A DNA stretch of 64,000 nt, taken from assembly GCA_963714035.1 (NCBI GenBank), contig OY970224.1:1550001-1614000 (forward strand). The letters run 5' to 3'. Positions 52,397-60,240 of the stretch are shown one piece after another. Origin of the DNA: DATFVB01 sp963714035. Lineage in GTDB: Bacteria; Acidobacteriota; Thermoanaerobaculia; UBA5066; DATFVB01. How positions within the stretch are numbered: the first letter of the stretch is position 1; each line of letters opens with the position of its first letter. Both the position numbers and the translations under genes were made by a program. Below the pieces are notes generated by a model. It saw nothing but the letters and a program-made list of their open reading frames with translations. It was not told the origin of the DNA and did not search any database.

Positions 52397-52402
52397 TAAC
52401 GT
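52397..52402 (+). promoter_or_regulatory. -10 box TAACGT, likely leaderless start
   Basis: 8 nt before ATG 52411; no ribosome site. Confidence 0.4.
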
Positions 52403-52410
52403 GGCCGAAA

Positions 52411-54447
52411 ATGACTCGGAGCCGAGCGGCCGCGACTCGCGCGCTGGCGGCGTCGCTCGCGGCGATCGCCCTCGCGGCGCCGCTTTCGGCCTTCGACAGC
52501 CGGGGCCACCTCGTCACCGAAGCGCTCGCGTACCGCACACTCGTCGAGGGGCACGACGGGCAGCCCCCCCGGCCGGACGTCCTCCGCGACCTGATCAACG
52601 ACGGCGCGCTCGAGCCGCCCTTCTGCTTCGGCAACGACGGTTCGCCGCCGAAACCGTGCGTGAACGCCGCATCGGAGAACCCGCTCCTCGACTGGCCGCA
52701 GCCGCTCACCGACCGCCCCGACGCCGCCTTCCGCCGGCAGTTCAGCGACGCGGGACAGTGCTTCCACTACATGGCCACACTTTCCGACGCCCAGACGGAG
52801 CCGCTACCCGGAACGGCCATTCCGCGCGGGCTCGCGACCAACGCCATCGTCCGTTGCAACGACCTGCTCGACGACCTGGTGCGGCACATCGTCGTCCAGG
52901 GCGGCCCCACGGCGCGGCTGAGCTCGCGAGGGCTCTACGAGCTGATGCACGCCGTCGGCGACTCGTTCTCCCGGTCGCACGCCGAGCGCGCCGCCGATGG
53001 CCGCATCGAGTACCTGCGCGTGTGGCAGCCGATCGAGCGCCTCGCCCGCCTTCCGACGGAGCGCTCGAAGAAGATTCCGGCCTCCGCGTACCACACCTGG
53101 GACGATCATCGCGACAAGACCTATGTCCTCGAAGACCAGGACGCGCGCTGCGAGAAGCGCACGGCCGCCCCCTACGACGTCCCGTACGAATGCCTCTCCC
53201 CCGAAGGGGACGCCGCGCGGCGATCGCTCGCCGATCTCCTCGTCGTCGTCCGCGACCTGCGCGCGGTGCAGCTCGCCGCTCCCGCCGGCTCCGACACGGC
53301 GCCGGAGCGTTCCGCGGCGTGGCGCGACTACAAGGCGAAGTGGTTCGCGCCGGTTCATCCCTGCGAGGGCGCGTCATGCGATGAGCGCGCGCCGCCGGAC
53401 TCTCCGCCCGGCGCCTACGCTCTTCTCGGGCTGGAAACGTCCTGGAACTCGAGCCGCCACTTCGTTGACGTCGCCGCGCAGGGAACGCTCCTCAAGTACG
53501 CCTGGAACCTGAATCCGTTCCTCTATGCCGTGAGCGGGAGCATCGGATACCGGCACTACTCGGAGGGAACGGACCGGGACGCCGCCGTGGCGGGGTTCGG
53601 GTTCGACCTCGTTCTCCCCGTCGGCCACCGCCTCACCGTCGGTCTCCAGCCCGTCGCGCTACGCTACGTTTTCGGCGGAGATCGCTCGGATCCCGAGATC
53701 GTCTCGCGTCTCCTGCGCTTCAACTACAAGCTCAACGACCGTCTGTTTCTCTCCGTCGACGCGCCGGTCGAGGTGAACTGGTTGAAGCCGAAGGTGGAGT
53801 GGACGATCGGCGCGGGGCTGAACTGGTCGCCCGTGTCCCGCCGGCTCGCGCGGGGACTGGATCTCGGCGAGAAGACGGAACGCAACGAGCGGCGCGACCC
53901 GACGTGGACGCCGCCCGCCGCTCCGTACGGACGCCTCCTGGGGCGCGCGCCGTCCTGGTACGTCTTCGGCGGCGACACGACCGCGGAGACGCCGGGCAAC
54001 GCCATCGAGGGACGCCGCTACGGGCGCGGCATGATCGGGAGCGAAGTCGCGTGGGATCGGGACCGCTGGGGAGGGAGATTCAAGTGGGCGCCGGCCGTCT
54101 CGCTCGGAGTCGGCAACCGCACGACCTCGGGAGACTCGCGTTACTTCACCGGCACCCTCGCCGCGTCGCTCCGCTGGTACGCGCTCGGCCCCCTCGGCCT
54201 CTCGATCACTCCCGTCTCCCTCGAATACGGACCGAAGACCGGAGGCAACTCGGAGGTCGACGACTCGCCCGGCGTCCACGGTTCGCCGGGCGACGAGCAC
54301 TATTTTCGCGCGGGGTCCCGTCTCGGCATCGCGTTGAACCTCGGGATCGTGGACATCCTGGTCGAGGGCCCGACACTCGCCTGGGAATCGTCGCCCAACG
54401 CCGCCGGCGAGGTCGTGGGCTTCCGGATCGGGTTCCGGCTGCGCTGA
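52411..54447 (+). CDS. S1/P1-nuclease/PLC-like zinc hydrolase domain joined to beta-barrel domain
   Basis: 678 aa, ATG at 52411. Signal peptide about 1-27, cleaved before 'FDSRGHLVTEALA'. The mature N-terminus mimics the W-x-x-x-GH-x-x-x-A start of S1/P1 nucleases and zinc phospholipase C, where the N-terminal residue itself binds zinc. Further ligands: His119 in 'GQCFHYMA', and 'HAVGDSFSRSH' (His180, Asp184, His190), which is exactly the HxxxDxxxxxH signature. 'SAYHTWDD' (about 225-232) is another possible ligand pair. From about residue 335 the sequence changes to alternating strands ('WNLNPFLYAVSGSIGYRHYS', 'GHRLTVGLQPVALRYVFGG') ending 'GEVVGFRIGFRLR', a likely outer-membrane barrel. Substrate (nucleic acid or phospholipid) is open. 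Confidence 0.8.
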   Translation: MTRSRAAATRALAASLAAIALAAPLSAFDSRGHLVTEALAYRTLVEGHDGQPPRPDVLRDLINDGALEPPFCFGNDGSPPKPCVNAASENPLLDWPQPLTDRPDAAFRRQFSDAGQCFHYMATLSDAQTEPLPGTAIPRGLATNAIVRCNDLLDDLVRHIVVQGGPTARLSSRGLYELMHAVGDSFSRSHAERAADGRIEYLRVWQPIERLARLPTERSKKIPASAYHTWDDHRDKTYVLEDQDARCEKRTAAPYDVPYECLSPEGDAARRSLADLLVVVRDLRAVQLAAPAGSDTAPERSAAWRDYKAKWFAPVHPCEGASCDERAPPDSPPGAYALLGLETSWNSSRHFVDVAAQGTLLKYAWNLNPFLYAVSGSIGYRHYSEGTDRDAAVAGFGFDLVLPVGHRLTVGLQPVALRYVFGGDRSDPEIVSRLLRFNYKLNDRLFLSVDAPVEVNWLKPKVEWTIGAGLNWSPVSRRLARGLDLGEKTERNERRDPTWTPPAAPYGRLLGRAPSWYVFGGDTTAETPGNAIEGRRYGRGMIGSEVAWDRDRWGGRFKWAPAVSLGVGNRTTSGDSRYFTGTLAASLRWYALGPLGLSITPVSLEYGPKTGGNSEVDDSPGVHGSPGDEHYFRAGSRLGIALNLGIVDILVEGPTLAWESSPNAAGEVVGFRIGFRLR

Positions 54448-54610
54448 GACCGGGCGATCGCCCGTCGTCAACGAGAGGAACCTGTTGCGAGTCCGTCAGT
54501 TGCGAGTTGAAAGTTGGAGAAACAAGCGGGAAACATTGGCGGACAGCGGTTTCGGCGTTCGACTCGTGACTCGCGACTCGCCACCGACGGCCGTCAGGCC
54601 GTCCCCACTC

Positions 54611-54979
54611 TCAGTCCGTGTTCTGAGCGATGCGCCAGAGAACCCCGGAAGGATCGGTGAGCGCGAAATCGCGCATCCGCCAGGGTTGCCGCACGATTTC
54701 GGTCACCTTCACGCCGTACCGGGCGACGATCCCGGATTCGAGGATCTTCGCGTGCCACGCGTCGACGTCCTCCACCAGCATATGCATCATCAGGTTCCGG
54801 GCGAGCTGTTCCGCGAAGAAATCCTGGAGCAGGAAGCTCGCCTCACCGTGGCGGAAGTACGCGACACCTCCCCCGTCGGAGACCTTCGTGAAGCCGAGCT
54901 CTTCGTAGAAGCGCTTCGACAGCTCGAAGTCCCGGGCGGGAACGAAGGCCTTGATCTCGACCGTTCGAAGATTGGCCAC
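54611..54979 (-). CDS. VOC (glyoxalase/bleomycin-resistance fold) protein
   Basis: 122 aa, GTG with GGAAGGAG upstream. 'TVEIKAFVPARDFELSKRFY', 'EELGFTKVSDGGGVAYFRHG', 'MHMLVEDVDAWHAKI', 'LTDPSGVLWRIAQ', the paired beta-alpha-beta VOC layout. The second metal-ligand His/Glu set is incomplete, so it may bind rather than turn over its ligand. First of a run of small minus-strand accessory genes. Confidence 0.88.
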   Translation of the reverse strand: MANLRTVEIKAFVPARDFELSKRFYEELGFTKVSDGGGVAYFRHGEASFLLQDFFAEQLARNLMMHMLVEDVDAWHAKILESGIVARYGVKVTEIVRQPWRMRDFALTDPSGVLWRIAQNTD

Positions 54980-55066
54980 GATACTGCGCTCCTTCCTGCC
55001 GTCGCCGGCCGCTACGGCGACTTCGCCCCGGCGCCGCAGCTCGCGGCGATCGTCCGGGCGCCACGC

Positions 55067-55657
55067 TCAGCCGGAAGCCTCGTTCTGGCCGGGAATGGCG
55101 GCGGGATGCGAGAGGTCCCAGGCCACGATGACCCACTCCTCGCGAGGGTCGGAGTAGCGGGAAATGATCTCGAACCCCATCTTCTCGTGCGCCCGAATCG
55201 ACACCCGGTTGCGCGTCGCGATCTCCGTGACGCACACTTCGCCTCGCTGCCCGACGGACACCCGGATCTGGTCGTAGAGACGGGCCAGCAATCCCTTGCC
55301 CCGGTGATCCCGGTCGACGCACACCTGCCCGCCGACGACGAAACGGCAGGACGTCAGCGGCTTGCCGCGGTAAACGCAGCGCTCGAACTGCTCGAACATC
55401 GGAAGCAGGCTCGGAACCTCCGCCCGGAGCGAGTGCGGAAGAGTGAGGCAATAGCCCACGACGCGCCCCTCGGACATCGCGATCGCCTGCGGCGACTGCG
55501 CCGCCATGCGCCGGAGCAGTGGCGCCGTGTGCTCGGCGAACACGAAGCCCTCTCGATCCGCCACCTCGGGCGCGACCGTGAGCACGTGATACCGGCGCTG
55601 GAGTTCGAGGATCTCCTCGAAGTGTCGGTCCGTGGAAGCGACCGTGATGGCGATCAC
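55067..55657 (-). CDS. GNAT-family N-acetyltransferase
   Basis: 196 aa, GTG. Acetyl-CoA loop 'VCVDRDHRGKGLLARLYDQI' (R/Q-x-x-G-x-G/A, about 113-132), preceded by 'AMSEGRVVGYCLTLPHS' and followed by 'EIATRNRVSIRAHEKMGFEI'. Typical GNAT core. Substrate unknown. A TCGTGTATTATT motif lies about 120 bp upstream on the same strand. Confidence 0.9.
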   Translation of the reverse strand: MIAITVASTDRHFEEILELQRRYHVLTVAPEVADREGFVFAEHTAPLLRRMAAQSPQAIAMSEGRVVGYCLTLPHSLRAEVPSLLPMFEQFERCVYRGKPLTSCRFVVGGQVCVDRDHRGKGLLARLYDQIRVSVGQRGEVCVTEIATRNRVSIRAHEKMGFEIISRYSDPREEWVIVAWDLSHPAAIPGQNEASG

Positions 55658-55864
55658 GTGTTCACACCTCGAAATCCCGCCTCGTACGCGAGGACGGTGT
55701 CATCGTCGGCGAGCGATGGGAGAGCGCTCCTCTCGGCCGTTTCGACGACAAGACGTTCGCCCGCCGGGAGAGGCCCGAATAATACACGATTCAGACGGTC
55801 TCCTGCCGCAACCGGAAACCCACGACGATGTCGCCAGTGTTGCCGGTGTTCCCGGTCCGAGGCG

Positions 55865-56251
55865 TCACCTGTCCACCGGGCCCTCCCCGGCGAGCTCTGC
55901 CTCCAGGTCCGTCGTGTCCAGCTCGAATACGTGGTTGTCGTAGTCGAAGAAATAGAGAGCCGTATCGGCCCGGGCCAGGATGAACTCGTGGCCCATTGCC
56001 CTGAGCTTTTCGGCGCAGGCCAGGAGAAAAGATTTCGAGACCACGAATGCAACGTGATCGCCGGTTCTCGGCCGTTCCACGGATGCCTGCACGAGAACGA
56101 ACCACGTTCGACCCAGCCGGACGAACGTTTCATCATGGCCGTCGGGATCGGTTCGCGAGATGACCCGGGAACCGAACAGCTCCTTGAAAAGAGAGGCCGA
56201 TCTGACGGGATCTTTGACGACGAGGGCGACATGGCTGATTGCATCGAGCAT
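55865..56251 (-). CDS. FosA/FosX-like VOC protein
   Basis: 128 aa, ATG. 'MLDAISHVALVVKDPVRSAS', 'GDHVAFVV', 'ALYFFDYDNHVFELDT' match the fosfomycin-resistance VOC group, with metal ligands His7, His66 and Glu110 in place. The FosA K-binding loop or FosX general base cannot be assigned with confidence, so the activity (thiol transfer, hydrolysis or another lyase) is unsettled. It lies in a stretch of integron-cassette-type genes. Confidence 0.85.
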   Translation of the reverse strand: MLDAISHVALVVKDPVRSASLFKELFGSRVISRTDPDGHDETFVRLGRTWFVLVQASVERPRTGDHVAFVVSKSFLLACAEKLRAMGHEFILARADTALYFFDYDNHVFELDTTDLEAELAGEGPVDR

Positions 56252-56305
56252 GGACCCCTCCTGAAATCTTATCGGCCCGCCTTCGACGCGCCCGCTGCAA
56301 CGCGG

Positions 56306-56521
56306 TCAGGCGCCATTGCCGTTTCGGTCTCTCCGCCGGGACGCGACGGCGGCCAGAACGAGGATCACGACTCCTCCCCAGAGGACCTTCCCCGTGTGCA
56401 CGAAGTTCGCAACGACCGCCGTCCCCGCGATTCCCGCCGCCGCCAGTGCCAGGACCCGTCCGCGGAATGGCTGGATCCTTTCGCTCATACGTTCCGCCTG
56501 CCGAGCCGGCTTGTCCGCCAT
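56306..56521 (-). CDS. Small two-TM protein
   Basis: 71 aa from ATG 56521; ATG 56488 ('MSERIQPFRGRV') with GGCGGAAC upstream is an equally good start. Two TM helices (about 23-40 and 46-62) and a basic end 'RRRDRNGNG'. Unknown function. Confidence 0.55.
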   Translation of the reverse strand: MADKPARQAERMSERIQPFRGRVLALAAAGIAGTAVVANFVHTGKVLWGGVVILVLAAVASRRRDRNGNGA

Positions 56522-56592
56522 GACTTCAGCGAAGGCGGAAGCCTTCGGCGAAGCCTGGTCCGCTGAAAGGCGAGGTTCGGAGGCAGCACGGC

Positions 56593-56793
56593 TTAGCCGA
56601 AGCTGAGGGCTTCGAGAACGGGCTGGGGAAGAGATACCGCACAGAACAACGTGCGCGGGTAAAGGTAGTCCTCCCCCGATTCGTCGATGACACGAAGGCG
56701 AGAGCTCGGATCGCCGGAGAGTGGAGACGGGACCTCGTAGACCTTCCGAACCTCGAGCGAGGACGGATAGCCGGGATTTGACGTGCAGATCAC
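56593..56793 (-). CDS. Small conserved protein ('DESGEDYLYP' type)
   Basis: 66 aa, GTG at 56793. 'ICTSNPGYPSSLEVRKVYEV', 'SSRLRVIDESGEDYLYPRTL', 'FCAVSLPQPV'. I recall short proteins with this exact DESGEDYLxP signature; their function is not known to me. Located 16 bp after the interrupted gene at 56810. Confidence 0.6.
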   Translation of the reverse strand: MICTSNPGYPSSLEVRKVYEVPSPLSGDPSSRLRVIDESGEDYLYPRTLFCAVSLPQPVLEALSFG

Positions 56794-56809
56794 GGTTCCG
56801 ACGACCCGG

Positions 56810-57043
56810 CTACTCGACCCGACGTTTGATCTTGAACTCACGCCGACCGATGCCGGTCGCCTCGTATCAGTGGATTTCGGCCCGGAAGCTCTCCTCTGAG
56901 TCGACCCGGACGAGCGCGACACCCTGCCTTTTTCGCCACCGCACTTGCCCGTAGATGCGGCTGAGCCGACGATGGTCCCGGATGCCCCGACCGACCGCGA
57001 TGGTTTCGACCGCCGAGATCGAGCCGACGATTTCGAAGTCCAT
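56810..57043 (-). pseudogene. Small conserved gene broken by an in-frame TGA
   Basis: Reading from ATG 57043: 'MDFEIVGSISAVETIAVGRG', 'IRDHRRLSRIYGQVRWRKRQ', 'GVALVRVDSEESFRAEIH', then TGA (56869-56867). It then continues in the same frame 'YEATGIGRREFKIKRRVE' to TAG 56810. In related small proteins I recall W at this point (EIHWYEAxGIG), so one TGG to TGA change explains the stop. Recoding is possible but nothing suggests it. Confidence 0.75.
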
Positions 57044-57078
57044 TTCACCGCCATAATCAGATTTTACCTCGATCTGCG

Positions 57079-57215
57079 GCCGACCGACCCGGCATCCCCC
57101 TTCAAGCTCCGAGCCAGGGCGGAAACGTCAGCGGCGGCACCCAGCAGTCGCCCTGCCGCCGCGGACGCTACGCTTCTCGCGCAGACAGACATCGGCAGTC
57201 CGCTCGACCGAACGG
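57079..57215 (-). other. attC-like site 0 (degenerate)
   Basis: Aligns with sites 1-4 over GCCGACCGACCCGGC, CTCCGAGC, GGCGGAAACGTCAGCGGCGGC and TCGCCCTG, but the ends no longer match each other and extra bases are present. Leftmost and most decayed site of the array. Confidence 0.55.
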
Positions 57216-57680
57216 TCAGGCGCGCCCCGTTCTCCGGGGTTTCTTCTTCTTTGACGCCGACTTGATGACCATGCGGGTAGAGCGAGTCTTCGGGAAGGTG
57301 ACCCCGGAGTGCTTGATCGCAGCCTTGATGAGAGCCTTGATGTCCCCGCGATCGAGGTCTGATGCGGCCTCGAGCGTAACGCTGCGTACTTTGGTGCCGG
57401 CGCCCTGGAGAAGACCTTCGGGATCGGGGAGGGACTTGTCGAAGTACAACCGCACCCAGCGCGGAAAGATGGCCAGGGCGACGATGGCCTCGTATCCGCG
57501 CTCTGACATGCCGAACGCCACCACGAGAGAGTTGGAGTAGTCGTAAACGAGCTCATGGGAGACGGGGAAAGCGCGGCGGAGTTTGGGCAGACACCGCTTC
57601 ACCATCGCGACGATCTCGGGCGGGAACCGCGACAGGAGCGCGGAAAACTGCGCGTCAGGGCTGGGCTGGCGAGCCTCCAC
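57216..57680 (-). CDS. DUF1801-like protein
   Basis: 154 aa, GTG. 'RFPPEIVAMVKRCLPKLRRA', 'FPVSHELVYDYSNSLVVAFG', 'YEAIVALAIFPRWVRLYFDK', 'GAGTKVRSVTLEAASDL' match the DUF1801 (YdhG-like) fold. The C-terminus is Lys-rich ('SASKKKKPRRTGRA'). Lies 10 bp after the truncated toxin, in the same cassette-like segment. Confidence 0.85.
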   Translation of the reverse strand: MEARQPSPDAQFSALLSRFPPEIVAMVKRCLPKLRRAFPVSHELVYDYSNSLVVAFGMSERGYEAIVALAIFPRWVRLYFDKSLPDPEGLLQGAGTKVRSVTLEAASDLDRGDIKALIKAAIKHSGVTFPKTRSTRMVIKSASKKKKPRRTGRA

Positions 57681-57689
57681 GACTCGATG

Positions 57690-57812
57690 CTACTTCAAAG
57701 GATGACGCGGATTGGACTTCAGCAACTCGAAATTCTCGTGAGCCAGGCGTTGAACCGGCTCGGGAAGCTCGGCCAGACGTTGCCAGAAGCGTTTGGAGGC
57801 GGAATGCCTCAA
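57690..57812 (-). pseudogene. Truncated RelE/HigB-like toxin
   Basis: 40 codons from TTG (TTGA overlap with the antitoxin stop): 'RHSASKRFWQRLAELPEPVQ', 'RLAHENFELLKSNPRHP', then LK and stop. Full-length relatives continue for about 45 residues with the catalytic sheet (SLHFKKVG..). That half is missing, so the toxin is probably inactive. Confidence 0.75.
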
Positions 57813-58009
57813 AGGTCGCGGGTTTCGCCTCGGCGATGCTCCTCGAGAGCCTCGGCGGCGAACCGATCGAGCTTGCCTTCGGACGCATCCTTCTCGAGCT
57901 GCCGGTCCCAGAGCTCAGCGTCGTAATCCGCGAACCACGCTCGGAATTCGGCCAATTCCTGCGGGGAAAGCCTGGCGACCACCTTCTCGATTTCCTCGAC
58001 ACTCCGCAT
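57809..58009 (-). CDS. Antitoxin-like small protein
   Basis: 66 aa, ATG at 58009. 'SVEEIEKVVARLSPQELAEF', 'RAWFADYDAELWDRQLEKDA', 'RFAAEALEEHRRGETRDL'. Matches the addiction-module antitoxin pattern (short helical, 'LSPxELAEFRxWF') with its toxin directly downstream. The toxin is truncated, so this is an orphaned antitoxin. Confidence 0.8.
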   Translation of the reverse strand: MRSVEEIEKVVARLSPQELAEFRAWFADYDAELWDRQLEKDASEGKLDRFAAEALEEHRRGETRDL

Positions 58010-58043
58010 GCGCGAATTCCACCCCCCCTGCTTGCTTCCGGCT

Positions 58044-58148
58044 CCGAACGACCCGGCTTTCGCTCGCCGAGCGACAGACACGTCAGCGGTGGCACGCCGC
58101 CCTGGCGCCGTGGCGCGAAGCGCGAAGGCGGCAGGCGCGCCGGCTTTC
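58044..58148 (-). other. attC-like site 1 (one end lost)
   Basis: Has TCCGAACGACCCGGCTT and the inner CGTCAGCGGTGGCA and CGCAAG-like parts, but the GCTGCAAGCCG..GTTCGGC end is replaced. Confidence 0.6.
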
Positions 58149-58149
58149 C

Positions 58150-59424
58150 TTACCTCTCCCCCACCTTCCCACTCGTTCGCACGATCAAGACGGCCAGCAG
58201 CGGGATGGCGAGGGCGTAGATGTACTGCGTCCGCGACACGCCGATGCCGAAGGGAAACCAGATACCCGGAATGCCGATCGGATCGAGCACCTCCCCGCCG
58301 AACGATGCGGCGATGATCGATGCCAACGTGCCGAGCGCCAGGATCCGCATCGGCCCGCCGCGGACGATGCGCGCACCGATGACGACCAGCAGCGCGAGCG
58401 ACCCGAGCCGGCTGCCGGTCGTCACGCCCGGCCATGGGTTCATGGCGCCGCCAATCGCGGCGCCCGCCAGCAGGACGGCGAATACATCGATTGCTCGCCA
58501 CGGACGCCTGCTCCAGCGATTCCAGGCCAGTATCCACACGGCCACCGTCGGAATCCACATCACTTTCGCGAGCAATGCATAGGTAGACAGATCCTGCAGA
58601 TCGGTCCAGGCGGTGATCGCATTGTTGAGTCGCCTGACCCCGGTCAGCGCAAGCGCGACGCTCGCGAAGATCAGGAAACCCTTGTGGCTGCTTCGAGGCC
58701 AGCACCAGAGCGCCAGGCAGACGACCGCGAACATCCCGAGGGGCTCGATCGCGTCGACGACGTAACCGGCGATTGTTCGCCCCCATTGCGCGCGGTGGAG
58801 CGCGTCGCTGATCGGCCGAGGAGCCAGTATGGGTGGGCTGTGCATCCCGCCGCCCTCTGCGTCCGGCGCCGATCGACGACGCATGAATGCGCGGATCGCG
58901 ACCACGCCACGGGCGCCGGACGCACCGACGGGAAGGGGGAACCGCAGCGGCCGCGTGCCGACGACGTGCGGATCGGCGCCCAACCTGCCCGAGCCGCCCA
59001 ACAATTGGCCGTTCCAGTAGATCTCGTAGCCGTCTTCGACGAGTGTCGGCCCGAGGATCTCCCATGACGCATGTCCGGCGGGCACCGTCACCGCGCGCCG
59101 ATACCAGGCGTAGCCGGCATAGGCAGGGTGACCGTGCGCTGCCCACCCTTTTACGTAATCCGGCAGGCCCACGTCCCCGTCGTGACTGCCTCGCGGGGCA
59201 GTCATGTCGATTGTTTCCCAACCGCTGTCGTCCGCGGCGCCCGCCCACAGCAGGTCATCGCCGGTATGGAATCGCCACGCGCCATCCAGCAAAGTCGCAG
59301 CGGCACGCAGCTCCGGGGGATCGGGGTGGCCGCCGCGCGCCAGGGCGACGATCACGATCGCCCAGGTCGCCAGCGTGGCGATGACGATGCCGACGATCAG
59401 TTTGCGTTGTGTCCCGTCGATCAT
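58150..59424 (-). CDS. Multi-TM protein with extracellular sugar-binding-like domain
   Basis: 424 aa, ATG at 59424. One TM helix (about 12-30), a periplasmic beta-sandwich (about 40-200: 'LLDGAWRFHTGDDLLWAGAA', 'YAGYAWYRRAVTVPAG', 'DGYEIYWNGQLLGGSGRLGA') as in GH2-type or 7TMR-DISM ligand domains, then seven TM helices (about 215-415). It ends right after the last helix, with no kinase, GGDEF or phosphatase domain. It looks like the sensing half of a 7TMR-DISM receptor. It fills one cassette between attC-like sites 1 and 2. Confidence 0.8.
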   Translation of the reverse strand: MIDGTQRKLIVGIVIATLATWAIVIVALARGGHPDPPELRAAATLLDGAWRFHTGDDLLWAGAADDSGWETIDMTAPRGSHDGDVGLPDYVKGWAAHGHPAYAGYAWYRRAVTVPAGHASWEILGPTLVEDGYEIYWNGQLLGGSGRLGADPHVVGTRPLRFPLPVGASGARGVVAIRAFMRRRSAPDAEGGGMHSPPILAPRPISDALHRAQWGRTIAGYVVDAIEPLGMFAVVCLALWCWPRSSHKGFLIFASVALALTGVRRLNNAITAWTDLQDLSTYALLAKVMWIPTVAVWILAWNRWSRRPWRAIDVFAVLLAGAAIGGAMNPWPGVTTGSRLGSLALLVVIGARIVRGGPMRILALGTLASIIAASFGGEVLDPIGIPGIWFPFGIGVSRTQYIYALAIPLLAVLIVRTSGKVGER

Positions 59425-59520
59425 CAGAGCCCCGGCATTACGGTTGCGGTGCACTCAAGACATACTCAGTGCGGACGCGCACACCGAAGCCACACTGAGA
59501 TATTCACGGATGGTCGGAGG

Positions 59521-59653
59521 GCCGAACGATCCGGCTTCCACATTCGCTCTTCGAGCTACGGCGGACACGTGAGCGGCGGCAGGTCGCCCTGGGCGTCGTA
59601 GCGCGAAGCGCGAAGGCCGCAGGCGCGCCGCCCGCTGCAAGCCAATGGTCGGC
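59521..59653 (-). other. attC-like site 2 (133 bp)
   Basis: Ends GCCGAAC (59521) and GGTCGGC (59653), inner CCGGCTT / GCTGCAAGCC arms. Contains the hairpin insert and a second insert before GCGCGAAGCGCG. Confidence 0.75.
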
Positions 59654-59669
59654 ACCTCGCCGGCGGGGT

Positions 59670-59675
59670 TAGAAT
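59670..59675 (+). promoter_or_regulatory. -10 box TAGAAT, leaderless start of antitoxin gene
   Basis: 7 nt before ATG 59683, inside a cassette otherwise read from the other strand. It gives this TA module its own promoter. Confidence 0.6.
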
Positions 59676-59682
59676 GAGGGTC

Positions 59683-59919
59683 ATGAGCCCATCCGCGGGA
59701 ACCCTGCTCGATACGGCCTTGAAGCTGCCCAGAGAGGACCGGGCGAAGCTGGCCTCGGAGCTGATCGCCAGCCTCGATGGCGAAGCGGAAGCCGGCGTCG
59801 CGGCTGCGTGGAATGCCGAAGTCGAAAGTCGAGTGCGGGAGGCCGACGCGGGTAAGGCGCGCCTGATCGATGGAAAGACGGTCAAGGCCGAAGTTTCGAA
59901 AGCCCTGAAGCGCGGTTGA
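59683..59919 (+). CDS. Addiction-module component (TIGR02574-type) antitoxin
   Basis: 78 aa. ATG 59683 chosen over 59674 because of the TAGAAT box 7 nt away. 'GTLLDTALKLPREDRAKLAS', 'ELIASLDGEAEAGVAAAWNA', 'EVESRVREADAGKARLIDGK' is the standard signature of this antitoxin family, always paired with a ParE/RelE toxin, here overlapping (TTGA). Confidence 0.9.
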   Translation: MSPSAGTLLDTALKLPREDRAKLASELIASLDGEAEAGVAAAWNAEVESRVREADAGKARLIDGKTVKAEVSKALKRG

Positions 59920-60224
59920 GCGCGCGGGTTCGATTTCACGAGGCCGCTCGCGACGAGTACCTCGCGGCCGCAACACGCTACGAAGATGTCCGCCCGGGGC
60001 TCGGTGTGGATTTTCAGGTGGCGGTCGACGACTACGTCGACAAGGCTGCCGCCGGAATGCTCCCAGGCTCACCAACCACCTCGGTCCAGGGCCACGACAT
60101 CCGGAAGCTGCCGCTAAGCCGCTTCCCGTACGTTCTCCATCTCGAGCGACGAGCCGACGAGCTGATCGTCTGGGCCGTCGCGCACACCAGGCGCCGCCCG
60201 GGCTACTGGCGACGCCGCCGCTGA
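59916..60224 (+). CDS. RelE/ParE-family toxin
   Basis: 102 aa, TTG. 'VRFHEAARDEYLAAATRYED', 'VRPGLGVDFQVAVDDYVDKA', 'DIRKLPLSRFPYVLHLERRA', 'DELIVWAVAHTRRRPGYWRR', a complete ParE fold. Transcribed against the cassette orientation, a known feature of TA cassettes in integrons. Confidence 0.9.
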   Translation: MSARVRFHEAARDEYLAAATRYEDVRPGLGVDFQVAVDDYVDKAAAGMLPGSPTTSVQGHDIRKLPLSRFPYVLHLERRADELIVWAVAHTRRRPGYWRRRR

Positions 60225-60240
60225 CCAGATTACTCGGGGT

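Noticed and set aside
55654..55790. Small coupled gene just before the GNAT gene
   Set aside because: The frame has no start codon of its own after the FosX-like gene and only overlaps it; support is too weak.
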